Shown here: positions 17,008 through 24,509 of the stretch, in pieces
Position numbering within the stretch: position 1 is the first letter of the stretch
Layout of the letters: every line of letters begins with the position of its first letter
Origin: Eubacteriaceae bacterium
Lineage (GTDB): Bacteria > Bacillota > Clostridia > Peptostreptococcales > Anaerovoracaceae
Assembly: GCA_902362435.1 (NCBI GenBank)
Contig: CABIWW010000016.1
Location: 1-50,129, forward strand
DNA length: 50,129 bases
Direction: 5' to 3'
The notes under the pieces: model-generated
Seen by the model: only the letters and a program-made list of their open reading frames with translations
Told to the model about the DNA's origin: nothing
Databases searched by the model: none
Made by a program: the position numbers and the translations under genes

Positions 17008-18138
17008 ATGCTCCAGAAACTGGTAAGAGCTGTTTTGACGATTGCCGGTGCAATATTGGGATTCGGATTATACACATTAACAAAGTTCCTGATAATACTT
17101 GCAGGACATAAAGAGCTGGTCGATTTTTCGGAAATACAGGACATGATAATTTCCACATTGGTTGCAATTATATTCGGTTTGATTTTTTTCCGGCTCACTC
17201 CGGCTTTCAAAAAGCAGGGCAACAAGATGGCAAACAACCTGGAGTCAGATCTTCAGAAGATGTCCGCAAACGATATCGTGATGGGAACGGTAGGCCTTAT
17301 AGCCGGCCTTATAATAGCATTTCTGATAAGCCAGATATACGTGGGTATAAAGGTACCGTATCTTGATGTGATCCTGAACGTCATTACATACATAATACTC
17401 GGCTATCTCGGTATCGTGATAGCGACAAAAAAGGGCAAAGACATCAGAGGTTCGCTGCTGAACTGGAGACTGAGCGGTTCGGGAACCGGCAAGGGCGGCA
17501 AGACCAAGTCTGACGCTACACCGAAGATACTGGACACGAGTGTGATCATCGACGGCAGGATAGCGGATATAATGAAGACGGGATTTATCGAAGGGCAGAT
17601 AGTGATACCTGAGTTCGTGCTCGTCGAACTCAGGCATATCGCCGATTCTTCGGATGCGCTGAAGAGAAATCGAGGCCGCAGAGGTCTGGACATACTCAAC
17701 AAGATACAGAACGAATACGGTGTCGAGATCTACAACAGCACCGGGGAGAAATCGCTCGACGAGATACCCGAAGTAGACGTCAAGCTGCTGAAGCTCGCTC
17801 AGATAATGAACGGCAAGGTAGTCACGAACGATTTCAATCTCAACAAAGTGGCGGGGATAAAAGGCGTGGATGTGCTCAATATAAACGAGCTTGCGAATAC
17901 GCTCAAGCCTGTGGTGCTTCCGGGCGAGGAAATGATACTCTCGCTCGTAAAGGAAGGCAAGGAGAACAATCAGGCTGTTGCATATCTGGACGATGGCACG
18001 ATGATAGTTGTCGAGGACGGCAAACGCTTCATCGGACAGACGATAAAAGTCATTGTGACGAGCGTGCTGCAGACTTCGGCAGGCCGTATGATATTCGCAA
18101 AGCCTGCAGGCAGCGGCAGAGGTCATCATCATGGATAG
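17008..18138 (+). CDS. PIN and TRAM domain membrane protein (YacL-like)
   Basis: A 376-residue protein with four hydrophobic helices in the first ~155 residues. A PIN-type nuclease domain follows from about residue 175, with acidic residues in LDTSVIIDGR, VLVELRHIADSSD and VTNDFNLNKVA. A C-terminal TRAM domain (VAYLDDGTMIVVEDGKRFIGQTIKVIVTSVLQTSAGRMIFAK) ends it. It matches Bacillus YacL, a membrane-anchored putative RNase that in Firmicutes sits directly upstream of ispD, as here. The start at 17008 has AGGAGGGG 7 nt upstream; the longer reading frame to 16909 would run over the promoter. It overlaps ispDF by 8 nt, suggesting translational coupling. Confidence 0.9.
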   Translation: MLQKLVRAVLTIAGAILGFGLYTLTKFLIILAGHKELVDFSEIQDMIISTLVAIIFGLIFFRLTPAFKKQGNKMANNLESDLQKMSANDIVMGTVGLIAGLIIAFLISQIYVGIKVPYLDVILNVITYIILGYLGIVIATKKGKDIRGSLLNWRLSGSGTGKGGKTKSDATPKILDTSVIIDGRIADIMKTGFIEGQIVIPEFVLVELRHIADSSDALKRNRGRRGLDILNKIQNEYGVEIYNSTGEKSLDEIPEVDVKLLKLAQIMNGKVVTNDFNLNKVAGIKGVDVLNINELANTLKPVVLPGEEMILSLVKEGKENNQAVAYLDDGTMIVVEDGKRFIGQTIKVIVTSVLQTSAGRMIFAKPAGSGRGHHHG

Positions 18139-19312
18139 TGAAAAGGAAGTTTCAGTGATCATAGCAGCTGCGGGACAGGGCACTCGCATAGGCGGACCTG
18201 TCCCAAAGCAGTTTATGATGATCGGCGGGGAACCGATATTGATAAAGACATTGAAAGTCTTTTCGTCAATGCCTGAAGTCGATCATATTTTTATTGTAAC
18301 GAATGAAGAATACACGGAACACTGCGCAGATCTGGTACGTGAATACGGGATCGGCAAAGTGGAGAGGATAGTCAGAGGCGGCAGTGAACGTCAGGATTCT
18401 GTCTTCAATGCGCTCAGGGCGGTGGAGGAAACGTGTCCTCAGACGGGATACGTGCTGATACACGACGGAGCGAGGCCGTTCGTCACTCACCGGACTGTGA
18501 TCGGCGTCATCGAAAAGACCGTGCAAAGCGGCGCAGCGGCGGCATGCGTGCCTATGAAGGACAGTCTCAGACAGATCGGCAGCTGCGGACTTTACGCGAA
18601 AAAAAATACAGACGCGAGCGGCATGAGCCGGAGCGTCGACAGGAGCGAATACTTTGCGGTGCAGACGCCGCAGGGGTTCAGGTTTGAATATATCAAGGAA
18701 GCCTATGAGAAGGCCTTCTCGGAAGGATTTTACGGCACTGATGACGCGGTGCTGGCAGAGCGTGCCGGCTATCCGGTGTCGATAGCGGAAGGCGATTACG
18801 GCAATATAAAGATAACGACGAGAGAGGATCTGCCTATGGAATACAGGACAGGAACAGGTTTTGATGTGCATGCGTTCGCCGAGGGCAGAGATCTGGTGCT
18901 CGGCGGTGTGAAGATACCGTACGAGAAAGGGCTGGCAGGTCATTCGGATGCGGATGTGCTGACTCATGCGCTGATGGATGCGCTTCTGGGGGCTGCGGCG
19001 CTGGGAGATATAGGAAAGCATTTCCCTGACACCGACGAACAGTACCGCGGCATATCGAGCATGGCGCTTTTGCAGAAAGTCGGAGAGCTGCTCGAAGAGA
19101 ACTCGTATTCCGTAGTGAACGCCGACGTCACGGTGATGGCGCAGGCGCCGAGGATAAGTACGTACACGGAGGCGATGAGAGAAAACATCGCAGCTGTTTT
19201 GAAGCTTGATAAAAGCAGGATAAATATAAAGGGAACGACTACTGAACGCCTCGGTTTCGTAGGGCGAAAAGAAGGGATCGCGGCTGAAGCGGTATGTTCC
19301 ATATGCAGATAA
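18131..19312 (+). CDS. ispDF: Bifunctional 2-C-methyl-D-erythritol 4-phosphate cytidylyltransferase / 2,4-cyclodiphosphate synthase
   Basis: A 393-residue fusion of two non-consecutive enzymes of the non-mevalonate isoprenoid pathway. Residues 1-235 are IspD: the CTP-binding IIAAAGQGTRIG and PKQF motifs, LIHDGARPF and AVQTPQGF. Residues from about 237 are IspF: metal-binding GTGFDVHAF, LGGV, and HSDADVLTHALMDALLGAAALGDIG ... FPDTD. The two join without a linker at EYRTGTGFDVH. It overlaps the PIN-TRAM gene by 8 nt and is followed by proS after 13 bp. Confidence 0.95.
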   Translation: MDSEKEVSVIIAAAGQGTRIGGPVPKQFMMIGGEPILIKTLKVFSSMPEVDHIFIVTNEEYTEHCADLVREYGIGKVERIVRGGSERQDSVFNALRAVEETCPQTGYVLIHDGARPFVTHRTVIGVIEKTVQSGAAAACVPMKDSLRQIGSCGLYAKKNTDASGMSRSVDRSEYFAVQTPQGFRFEYIKEAYEKAFSEGFYGTDDAVLAERAGYPVSIAEGDYGNIKITTREDLPMEYRTGTGFDVHAFAEGRDLVLGGVKIPYEKGLAGHSDADVLTHALMDALLGAAALGDIGKHFPDTDEQYRGISSMALLQKVGELLEENSYSVVNADVTVMAQAPRISTYTEAMRENIAAVLKLDKSRINIKGTTTERLGFVGRKEGIAAEAVCSICR

Positions 19313-19325
19313 GGAGAAAGAACCG

Positions 19326-21056
19326 ATGAAATTATCAAAGATGCATTTAAAGACACTCAGGGAAGTTCCAAATGAAGCGGAGATCCCAAGCCATATACTG
19401 ATGCTGAGATCGGGAATGATCAGAAAACTGGCGTCAGGCGTTTACGGCTTCATGCCGCTCGGATGGAGGACGCTGAGAAAGATCGAAGGAATAATCAGAG
19501 AAGAGATGGACGCTGCAGGAGGACAGGAGATACATATGTCTGCTATCCAGCCGTCTGAGCTCTGGGAGGAATCCGGCAGATGGTACGCGTACGGACCTGA
19601 GCTCTGGAGAATAAAGGACAGACACGGACGTGAGTTCTGCCTCGGACCTACGCATGAGGAGATATTCACAGACATCGTGAGGACAGACATCAACTCCTAC
19701 AGACAGCTGCCGATGAATCTTTACCAGATCCAGACGAAGTACAGAGACGAGGCAAGACCTAGATTCGGACTGATGAGGAGCAGAGAGTTCATCATGAAGG
19801 ATGCGTATTCGTTCGACCGCGACCAGGAAGGTCTCGACAAGAGCTATCAGGACATGTACGAAGCGTACGAGAAGATCTTCACGAGGTGCGGACTTTACTT
19901 CAGACCTGTAGAGGCTGACACCGGCGCTATAGGCGGCAGCAATTCGCACGAGTTCACGGCGATTTCGGAAGTGGGCGAGAGTGAGATCGCATACTGTGAA
20001 AAATGTTCCATGGCAGCTACCGTGGAAAGGGCAGAGTGTGTGGATGCAAAGGCTCAGGACGACGTTGAGATGCTTCCTATGGAAGAAGTGCACACTCCAG
20101 GAACCAAGACGATCGATGAAGTTGCGGATTTCCTCGGCTTGGACAAGAAACAGACGATAAAAGCGCTGCTTTTCGTGACATATGACAATGACGGCAACGA
20201 GAACGGATACGTTGCAGCATTCGTGAGAGGCGACAGAGAGCTTAACATGACGAAGCTCGTGAACGCTCTCGATATCCCGGAACATGCCATCGAGTTTGCT
20301 GATGAAGAGAAGATGTCAGCGGCTACAGGCTGTGTCGGCGGATTCACAGGCCCTACAGCGCTGCATGACTGCAGGATCGTTGTGGACAGTGAGCTTCCGG
20401 GTCTCAAAAACCTGTGTGCAGGTGCATGCAGGGAGGATCATCATCTGATCAATGTCAACTACGGCAGAGATTACGAGGGAGACATCGTTACGGATATTAA
20501 AGTGCTGGCGGCAGGAGATGCGTGTCCTGTATGCGGTGCGCCTGTCAAGCATGCGAGAGGTATCGAGGTTGGCCAGGTGTTCAAGCTCGGGACCAAGTAC
20601 AGCGAAGCGATGAAAGCTTATTATAAAGACGAAAACATGAAGGATCATCCGATCGTGATGGGATGCTACGGCATCGGCGTGACGAGAACGATGGCAGCTA
20701 TCATAGAGCAGCACCACGATGACAATGGTATCGTATGGCCGATCGCAGTAGCGCCTTATCACGTGATAATAACTGTCATGAAGCCTGACGATGAGGTCCA
20801 GGCAAAGGTCGCAGATCAGATATACAGCGAGCTGACAGCGGCAGGCGTCGAAGTGATGCTGGATGACAGAAAAGAACGTCCGGGCGTCAAATTCAAAGAT
20901 GCGGATCTGCTGGGTATCCCTGTGAGGATCACGGTCGGCAGAGGCGCAGCGGACGGAATGATCGAGTACAAGATGAGACGTGACGCAGACAAGGAAGAGA
21001 TGTCTGCAGCTGAAGGAATCAAAAAAGCTATCGACGTCATCAACGCAGAAAAATAA
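19326..21056 (+). CDS. proS: Prolyl-tRNA synthetase
   Basis: A 576-residue class II aminoacyl-tRNA synthetase of the bacterial type that charges tRNA-Pro. Motif 1 is around GFMPLGWRTLRKIEGIIREEMD. Motif 2 is FRDEARPRFGLMRSREF-like at YRDEARPRFGLMRSREF. The INS editing domain occupies about residues 225-400. Motif 3 is around GVTRTMAAIIEQHHDDNGIVWP, and the C-terminal anticodon-binding domain follows. The ribosome site AAGGAG precedes the start by 7 nt. It follows ispDF closely, probably on one transcript. The length is normal for the family. Confidence 0.96.
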   Translation: MKLSKMHLKTLREVPNEAEIPSHILMLRSGMIRKLASGVYGFMPLGWRTLRKIEGIIREEMDAAGGQEIHMSAIQPSELWEESGRWYAYGPELWRIKDRHGREFCLGPTHEEIFTDIVRTDINSYRQLPMNLYQIQTKYRDEARPRFGLMRSREFIMKDAYSFDRDQEGLDKSYQDMYEAYEKIFTRCGLYFRPVEADTGAIGGSNSHEFTAISEVGESEIAYCEKCSMAATVERAECVDAKAQDDVEMLPMEEVHTPGTKTIDEVADFLGLDKKQTIKALLFVTYDNDGNENGYVAAFVRGDRELNMTKLVNALDIPEHAIEFADEEKMSAATGCVGGFTGPTALHDCRIVVDSELPGLKNLCAGACREDHHLINVNYGRDYEGDIVTDIKVLAAGDACPVCGAPVKHARGIEVGQVFKLGTKYSEAMKAYYKDENMKDHPIVMGCYGIGVTRTMAAIIEQHHDDNGIVWPIAVAPYHVIITVMKPDDEVQAKVADQIYSELTAAGVEVMLDDRKERPGVKFKDADLLGIPVRITVGRGAADGMIEYKMRRDADKEEMSAAEGIKKAIDVINAEK

Positions 21057-21096
21057 AAGAGACGATAAAGGAAATCATTACGGAGCAGCGATATAA

Positions 21097-21840
21097 ATGG
21101 ACAGTGAGAACCGTGAAAAAACTAACAGCATAAAAAAATATGCGATCCTTTTCTGGGAGTTCTTCAAGGTGGGTATCTTTACGATAGGCGGAGGTATCGC
21201 CATGATACCGCAGATACAGCAGGTCGTGGTCGAAGACAAAAAATGGATATCCGAGGAAGACATGCTCGACTGCATCGCAGTCGCACAGTCGCTTCCGGGC
21301 GTCGTGGCGATAAACAGCGCTACGTATATCGGCAACAGGATGTATGGCGTAAAGGGCGCACTTGCGGCGACTCTGGGAGTAGTCGCGCCGTCGTTCATCA
21401 TAATAATAGTCGTGGTGTCGTTTCTCGGTGCGATCGGAGAAAATTCGTATATACTCGGTGCGTTCACAGGCATAAAGGCTGCAGTGTGCGGCCTGATAAT
21501 GGTCACGGCTGTAAAGCTCGCGAAGCAGAGTCTGACGAACGTGTTCCAGTGGATCCTGGCGGCGGCGGCGTTCGCAGCGATCGCAGCATTCGGTGTCACT
21601 GCTGTGTGGGCGGTACTTGGCGGTGCGGTGCTCGGGATCATATACAACAGCGTGAAGATGAGGAGGCTTGCGGACGATAAAACTGCCGGTGGCAGTGCTG
21701 CGTGTAAAGACGATGCTGAAGATGATGAGGCCGCAGGCTGCATGGAAGCGCACGACAGCAGTGGCGCGTGCGGTGATGGCGTCGGCGACAAGGACGACGA
21801 GGCCGATAAACAGTGTGAAGATGAGGAGGTGGCAAAATGA
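21097..21840 (+). CDS. chrA: Chromate transporter, first half-size subunit (ChrA family)
   Basis: A 247-residue half-size CHR transporter. The family signature is clear: FFKVGIFTIGGGIAMIPQIQQVVVEDKKWISEEDMLDCIAVAQSLPGVVAINSATYIG, followed by about five more hydrophobic segments. Such short proteins work as pairs. The second half starts 4 nt before this stop codon (ATGA overlap). The substrate may be chromate or another anion; the family name alone does not settle it. The last ~60 residues (from about 190) are a non-conserved hydrophilic tail of Asp, Glu, Ala, Gly and Cys, which I have not seen as a standard part of the family. Confidence 0.88.
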   Translation: MDSENREKTNSIKKYAILFWEFFKVGIFTIGGGIAMIPQIQQVVVEDKKWISEEDMLDCIAVAQSLPGVVAINSATYIGNRMYGVKGALAATLGVVAPSFIIIIVVVSFLGAIGENSYILGAFTGIKAAVCGLIMVTAVKLAKQSLTNVFQWILAAAAFAAIAAFGVTAVWAVLGGAVLGIIYNSVKMRRLADDKTAGGSAACKDDAEDDEAAGCMEAHDSSGACGDGVGDKDDEADKQCEDEEVAK

Positions 21841-22406
21841 TGTATTTGAATATTTTTGCCATGTTCTTCAGGATCGGCTTGTTCAGCTTCGGTGGCGGTC
21901 TGGCTATGCTGCCGCTGATATTCCAGAGCGTGCAGGACTTCGGTATCATGTCGTCCCGGGAATTCTCAGATCTGGTGGCACTGTCTCAGGTGACGCCGGG
22001 GCCGGTGGCGGTAAATGCTGCGACTTATGTCGGTTTCAATTACTCGGGTATCCCGGGGGCGCTGGTTGCGACGCTCGGCGTGTGTCTGCCGTCGTTCGTG
22101 ATAATGCTGATAGTGATGAATTTCATAGACAGATTCAACGACAGTAAGGGCGTTCAGGGAGCGTTCGTAGGGATAAGGCCGGTGACTGTCGGGCTTATCG
22201 CTGCTGCAGCGGTATTCGTCAGCGAAACTGTTCTGGTGAACGGTCCGCTGATCTCAAAGGAACTGTTCACCGGCGGTCTGGATTATTTCAATCTCATACC
22301 GCTGGCGATATTTGCGGCAAGTATAGTGCTCGTGGGGGTGTTCAAAATGCGCCCGATACGAGTGATGATAATAATGGGTATAGCCGGCGCGCTGCTGTGC
22401 CACTAG
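21837..22406 (+). CDS. chrA: Chromate transporter, second half-size subunit (ChrA family)
   Basis: A 189-residue partner of the preceding gene. The same signature is visible (MFFRIGLFSFGGGLAMLPLIFQ, LSQVTPGPVAVNAATYVGF, GALVATLGVCLPSFVIM), with about five to six membrane segments. AGGAGGTG lies inside the end of the first gene, and the start overlaps that stop, so the pair is translationally coupled. Half-size CHR proteins in Firmicutes are typically paired like this, with opposite membrane orientation of the two halves. Confidence 0.88.
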   Translation: MMYLNIFAMFFRIGLFSFGGGLAMLPLIFQSVQDFGIMSSREFSDLVALSQVTPGPVAVNAATYVGFNYSGIPGALVATLGVCLPSFVIMLIVMNFIDRFNDSKGVQGAFVGIRPVTVGLIAAAAVFVSETVLVNGPLISKELFTGGLDYFNLIPLAIFAASIVLVGVFKMRPIRVMIIMGIAGALLCH

Positions 22407-22472
22407 TGGCGTCAGGCCCGGTGATGACCATGCGCTCGCAGTCAAAGCGAACGGAACGGAAATAAATGCAGA

Positions 22473-22490
22473 CAGTGCACTGCTGCACTG
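22473..22490 (+). other. Small hairpin in the chrA-Nudix gap
   Basis: CAGTGCA pairs with TGCACTG around a CTGC loop. There is no T-run, so terminator activity is doubtful. The 22407-22515 gap otherwise shows nothing recognisable. Confidence 0.3.
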
Positions 22491-22515
22491 CCGTGATGCT
22501 GAGAGGAGCGTTGTT

Positions 22516-23007
22516 ATGTGGACAGGAGGAGTACGAGTAATAATTCTCGATGATGAAAACAGGATGCTGATGGTAAAGCAGCATCATGAGGATCACGATA
22601 TATGGATGGTACCGGGCGGCGGCATAGAGGCGGGAGAGAACGCAGCTGAAGCGGCAGTCCGGGAAGTGAAGGAAGAGACCGGATTTGAGATCGAGGCAGG
22701 GCCGCTCGTATGGCACGTTGAGGAGGTTTCCGACCGGGGACAGAGGTTCGTCAACTTTTTCCTCGGAAAGGTGACCGGAGGGACGCTTGGACTCGGCGAA
22801 GATCCGGAATTCGATGCAGAGCATCAGGTGCTCAGGGAAGTGCGCTTTGTATCGCGCGAAGAGATGCAGGACATCTCGAGGGTGTATCCGGAGTATCTGA
22901 GAGACGAGTTCTGGAAAGCGCTGGAGTGCGGCGCGTTCGGGTCTCATGGCAAATGCGGCGGAAGCGCTGGCGATACATATGCGTACGACCCGTTCAGGAT
23001 AAGGTGA
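22516..23007 (+). CDS. Nudix hydrolase
   Basis: A 163-residue Nudix-fold pyrophosphohydrolase. The Nudix box runs GGGIEAGENAAEAAVREVKEETGF, satisfying Gx5Ex7REUxEExGU, at about residues 36-58. It hydrolyses a nucleoside diphosphate linked to another group; the substrate is not readable. It begins at an ATG with GAGAGGAG about 8 nt upstream. The last ~25 residues, after EFWKALECGAFG, are Gly/Ser-rich and not part of the fold. Confidence 0.88.
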   Translation: MWTGGVRVIILDDENRMLMVKQHHEDHDIWMVPGGGIEAGENAAEAAVREVKEETGFEIEAGPLVWHVEEVSDRGQRFVNFFLGKVTGGTLGLGEDPEFDAEHQVLREVRFVSREEMQDISRVYPEYLRDEFWKALECGAFGSHGKCGGSAGDTYAYDPFRIR

Positions 23008-23060
23008 AAACAGCTGACTGCAGAGCTTTGCAGCTGGCTGTCAAATAGGAGGAACATAAA

Positions 23061-23543
23061 ATGAAATACGTAAAAATCGAAATGGAAGACGGCGGCATCA
23101 TGAAGGGTGAGCTTTACCCTGAGATCGCGCCTAAGACGGTTGAAAACTTTGTTAAACTCGTAGAAGAAGGATTCTATGACGGACTCATTTTCCACAGAGT
23201 CATTCCGGGCTTCATGATCCAGGGCGGCTGTCCTGACGGAACAGGAATGGGTGGCCCGGGCTACTGCATCCCGGGAGAATTCACAGCTAACGGATTCAAA
23301 AACGACCTCAGACACGAAAGAGGCGTGCTTTCCATGGCAAGAGCGATGAACCCGGATTCAGCAGGTTCGCAGTTCTTTATCATGGTGGAAAACGCACCGC
23401 ATCTCGACGGTCAGTACGCATCGTTCGGAAAGATTATTGAAGGTATGGACGTAGCTGACGGCATCGTAAACCAGGACAGAAACAGATCCGACAAGCCGCT
23501 CACACCACAGATCATGAAAAAAGTAACGATCGTTGAGGAGTAA
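23061..23543 (+). CDS. Cyclophilin-type peptidyl-prolyl cis-trans isomerase
   Basis: A 160-residue cytoplasmic cyclophilin, with no signal peptide. It has the FHRVIPGFMIQGG active-site segment (catalytic Arg), the SAGSQFFIMVENAPHLDGQYASFGKI core, and a normal length. AGGAGG is 9 nt upstream. An imperfect ACAGC/GCTGT hairpin in the 53-bp gap after the Nudix gene has no T-run, so it may share that transcript. It is convergent with the tRNA-Arg gene and is followed by its own terminator and then the repeat array. Confidence 0.94.
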   Translation: MKYVKIEMEDGGIMKGELYPEIAPKTVENFVKLVEEGFYDGLIFHRVIPGFMIQGGCPDGTGMGGPGYCIPGEFTANGFKNDLRHERGVLSMARAMNPDSAGSQFFIMVENAPHLDGQYASFGKIIEGMDVADGIVNQDRNRSDKPLTPQIMKKVTIVEE

Positions 23544-23572
23544 TAACCGGACGAAATCAAAATGAACCATAA

Positions 23573-23616
23573 GACGCATGCATGTTATCTGGAAACGGAT
23601 GGTGCATGCGTTTTTT
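23573..23616 (+). terminator. Rho-independent terminator of the cyclophilin gene
   Basis: CGCATGCA at about 23575-23582 pairs with TGCATGCG at 23603-23610, followed by T6. It abuts the first hairpin of the tRNA-tail repeat array. Confidence 0.8.
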
Positions 23617-23623
23617 GTTATCA

Positions 23624-23661
23624 AAAACCCAAAAAACCCGACAAGCGGGTTTCCTGGGTTT
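23624..23661. terminator. Outermost copy of the tRNA-Arg terminator hairpin
   Basis: This stem matches the three other hairpins of the array (CCCG-ACAA-GCGGG core). Its lower stem reads AACCCA/TGGGTT instead of AACTCA/TGAGTT. The two changes are compensatory, so the paired structure is kept. It closes the array on the cyclophilin side. Confidence 0.75.
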
Positions 23662-24222
23662 TGGCGAGGCACGAGGGACTTAAGCAAATGCTGCGCATTT
23701 GCCGTTCATCGCCTGCATATTCATTGCGGCTCGAACACTTCGCTATATAAACATCCGCGATGTTTATATCACGCTCAGGCCCTTGTGGGTTCGAGTCCTT
23801 GATATCATCAAAAACTCAAAAAACCCGGCAAGCGGGTTTCTTGAGTTTTGGCGAGGCACGAGGGACTTAAGCAAATGCTGCGCATTTGCCGTTCATCGCC
23901 TGCATATTCATTGCGGCTCGAACACTTCGCTATATAAACATCCGCGATGTTTATATGACGCTCAGGCCCTTTCAGGTTCGAGTCCTTTACATCATCAAAA
24001 ACTCAAAAAACCCGACAAGCGGGTTTCTTGAGTTTTGGCGAGGCACGAGGGACTTAAGCAAATGCTGCGTATTTGCCGTTCATCGCCTGCATGTTCATTG
24101 CGGCTCGAACACTTCGCTATATAAACATCCACGATGTTTATATCACGCTCAGGCCCTTGTGGGTTCGAGTCCTTGATATCATCAAAAACTCAAAAAACCC
24201 GGCAAGCGGGTTTCTTGAGTTT
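23662..24222 (-). repeat. Three tandem 187-bp units, each carrying a copy of the tRNA-Arg 3' tail and its terminator
   Basis: Units at 23662-23848, 23849-24035 and 24036-24222 are each exactly 187 bp, with about 3-7 substitutions between copies and no indels. Read on the plus strand, each unit contains four parts. First is a 19-nt copy of the tRNA-Arg 3' end including CCA (complement of TGGCGAGGCACGAGGGACT). Second is hairpin A, GCAAATGC-TGC-GCATTTGC. Third is hairpin B, ATATAAACATC-CGC-GATGTTTATAT, inside a longer GGCTCGAAC/GGTTCGAGTCC pairing. Fourth is the terminator hairpin C. The array is in phase with the intact tRNA gene at 24223, which continues the same period. The repeats code for nothing I can support. 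Confidence 0.9.
24184..24222 (-). terminator. Terminator of the tRNA-Arg gene
   Basis: On the minus strand, right after the encoded CCA, AAACTCAAGAAACCCGC pairs with GCGGGTTT..TTGAGTTT around a TTGC-type loop (plus-strand GCAA) and is followed by a T-run. The same hairpin recurs three more times at 187-bp spacing. Confidence 0.85.
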
Positions 24223-24298
24223 TGGCGAGGCACGAGGGACTCGAACCCCCAACCGACAGATTCGAAGTCTGCGACTCTATCCATTGAGCTAGTGCCCC
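24223..24298 (-). tRNA. tRNA-Arg, anticodon UCG
   Basis: This 76-nt cloverleaf lies on the minus strand. The acceptor GGGGCAC pairs with GTGCCTC (one G-U), with G73 and an encoded CCA. The D arm includes AGCTCAATGGATAGAGT. The anticodon stem GCAGA/TCTGT (one G-U closing) holds the loop CTTCGAA, with anticodon TCG at its centre, reading CGA (and, with U34 modification, other CGN). The T arm is GGGGG-TTCGAGT-CCC.. It has its own promoter and terminator. Its 3' 19 nt recur three times downstream in the 187-bp units. Confidence 0.95.
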
Positions 24299-24321
24299 AA
24301 AAGTATATAATTGATTATATG

Positions 24322-24350
24322 ATTATACCCGATGTTTATACGTGTATCAA
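24322..24350 (-). promoter_or_regulatory. Promoter of tRNA-Arg
   Basis: On the minus strand, TTGATA (complement of 24345-24350), a 17-bp spacer, and a perfect TATAAT (complement of 24322-24327). Transcription would start about 17 nt before the mature tRNA 5' end. Confidence 0.85.
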
Positions 24351-24358
24351 GGGATTTA

Positions 24359-24387
24359 TTGACATTTATCTGAAAATGGCGCATAAT
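24359..24387 (+). promoter_or_regulatory. Promoter of the LCP gene
   Basis: A perfect TTGACA (24359-24364), 17-bp spacer, and CATAAT (24382-24387). Its -35 lies 8 bp from the -35 of the divergent tRNA-Arg promoter, so polymerases at the two sites would be close to overlapping. The leader to 24510 is about 116 nt, with weak hairpin potential. Confidence 0.8.
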
Positions 24388-24509
24388 AAAGAACGCCTGA
24401 GTTTTTTCTGGCAGGGGGTGTGAGTTGGAAACGCATCCGGTAAATCAATACGGTCGGCACGATCCCGTTGTGATATAAGCGAGGTTCGGCCTGATACAGT
24501 AAGGAATTT

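Noticed and set aside
17245..18189. 314-codon minus-strand open frame
   Set aside because: It is the shadow of the PIN-TRAM gene; no family resemblance and rich in His/Tyr/Arg as antisense frames are.
21040..21791. Two long minus-strand open frames opposite chrA
   Set aside because: Both are antisense to a clear transporter gene and have no motifs or ribosome sites.
22441..22515. Promoter for the Nudix gene in the chrA-Nudix gap
   Set aside because: No paired -35 and -10 of acceptable quality could be found.
23662..24222. Array considered as a CRISPR
   Set aside because: The units are adjacent, 187 bp long and nearly identical along their whole length, with no unique spacers and no cas genes.
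23662..24222. Units considered as extra tRNA genes or tRNA pseudogenes
   Set aside because: Only the last 19 nt of tRNA-Arg are present; no D arm, anticodon arm or 5' acceptor strand is found in the unit.
23562..24423. Overlapping plus-strand open frames of 60-116 codons in the repeat array
   Set aside because: They are translations of the 187-bp tandem units and of the antisense of tRNA-Arg, share the same repeated peptide, and lack ribosome sites.
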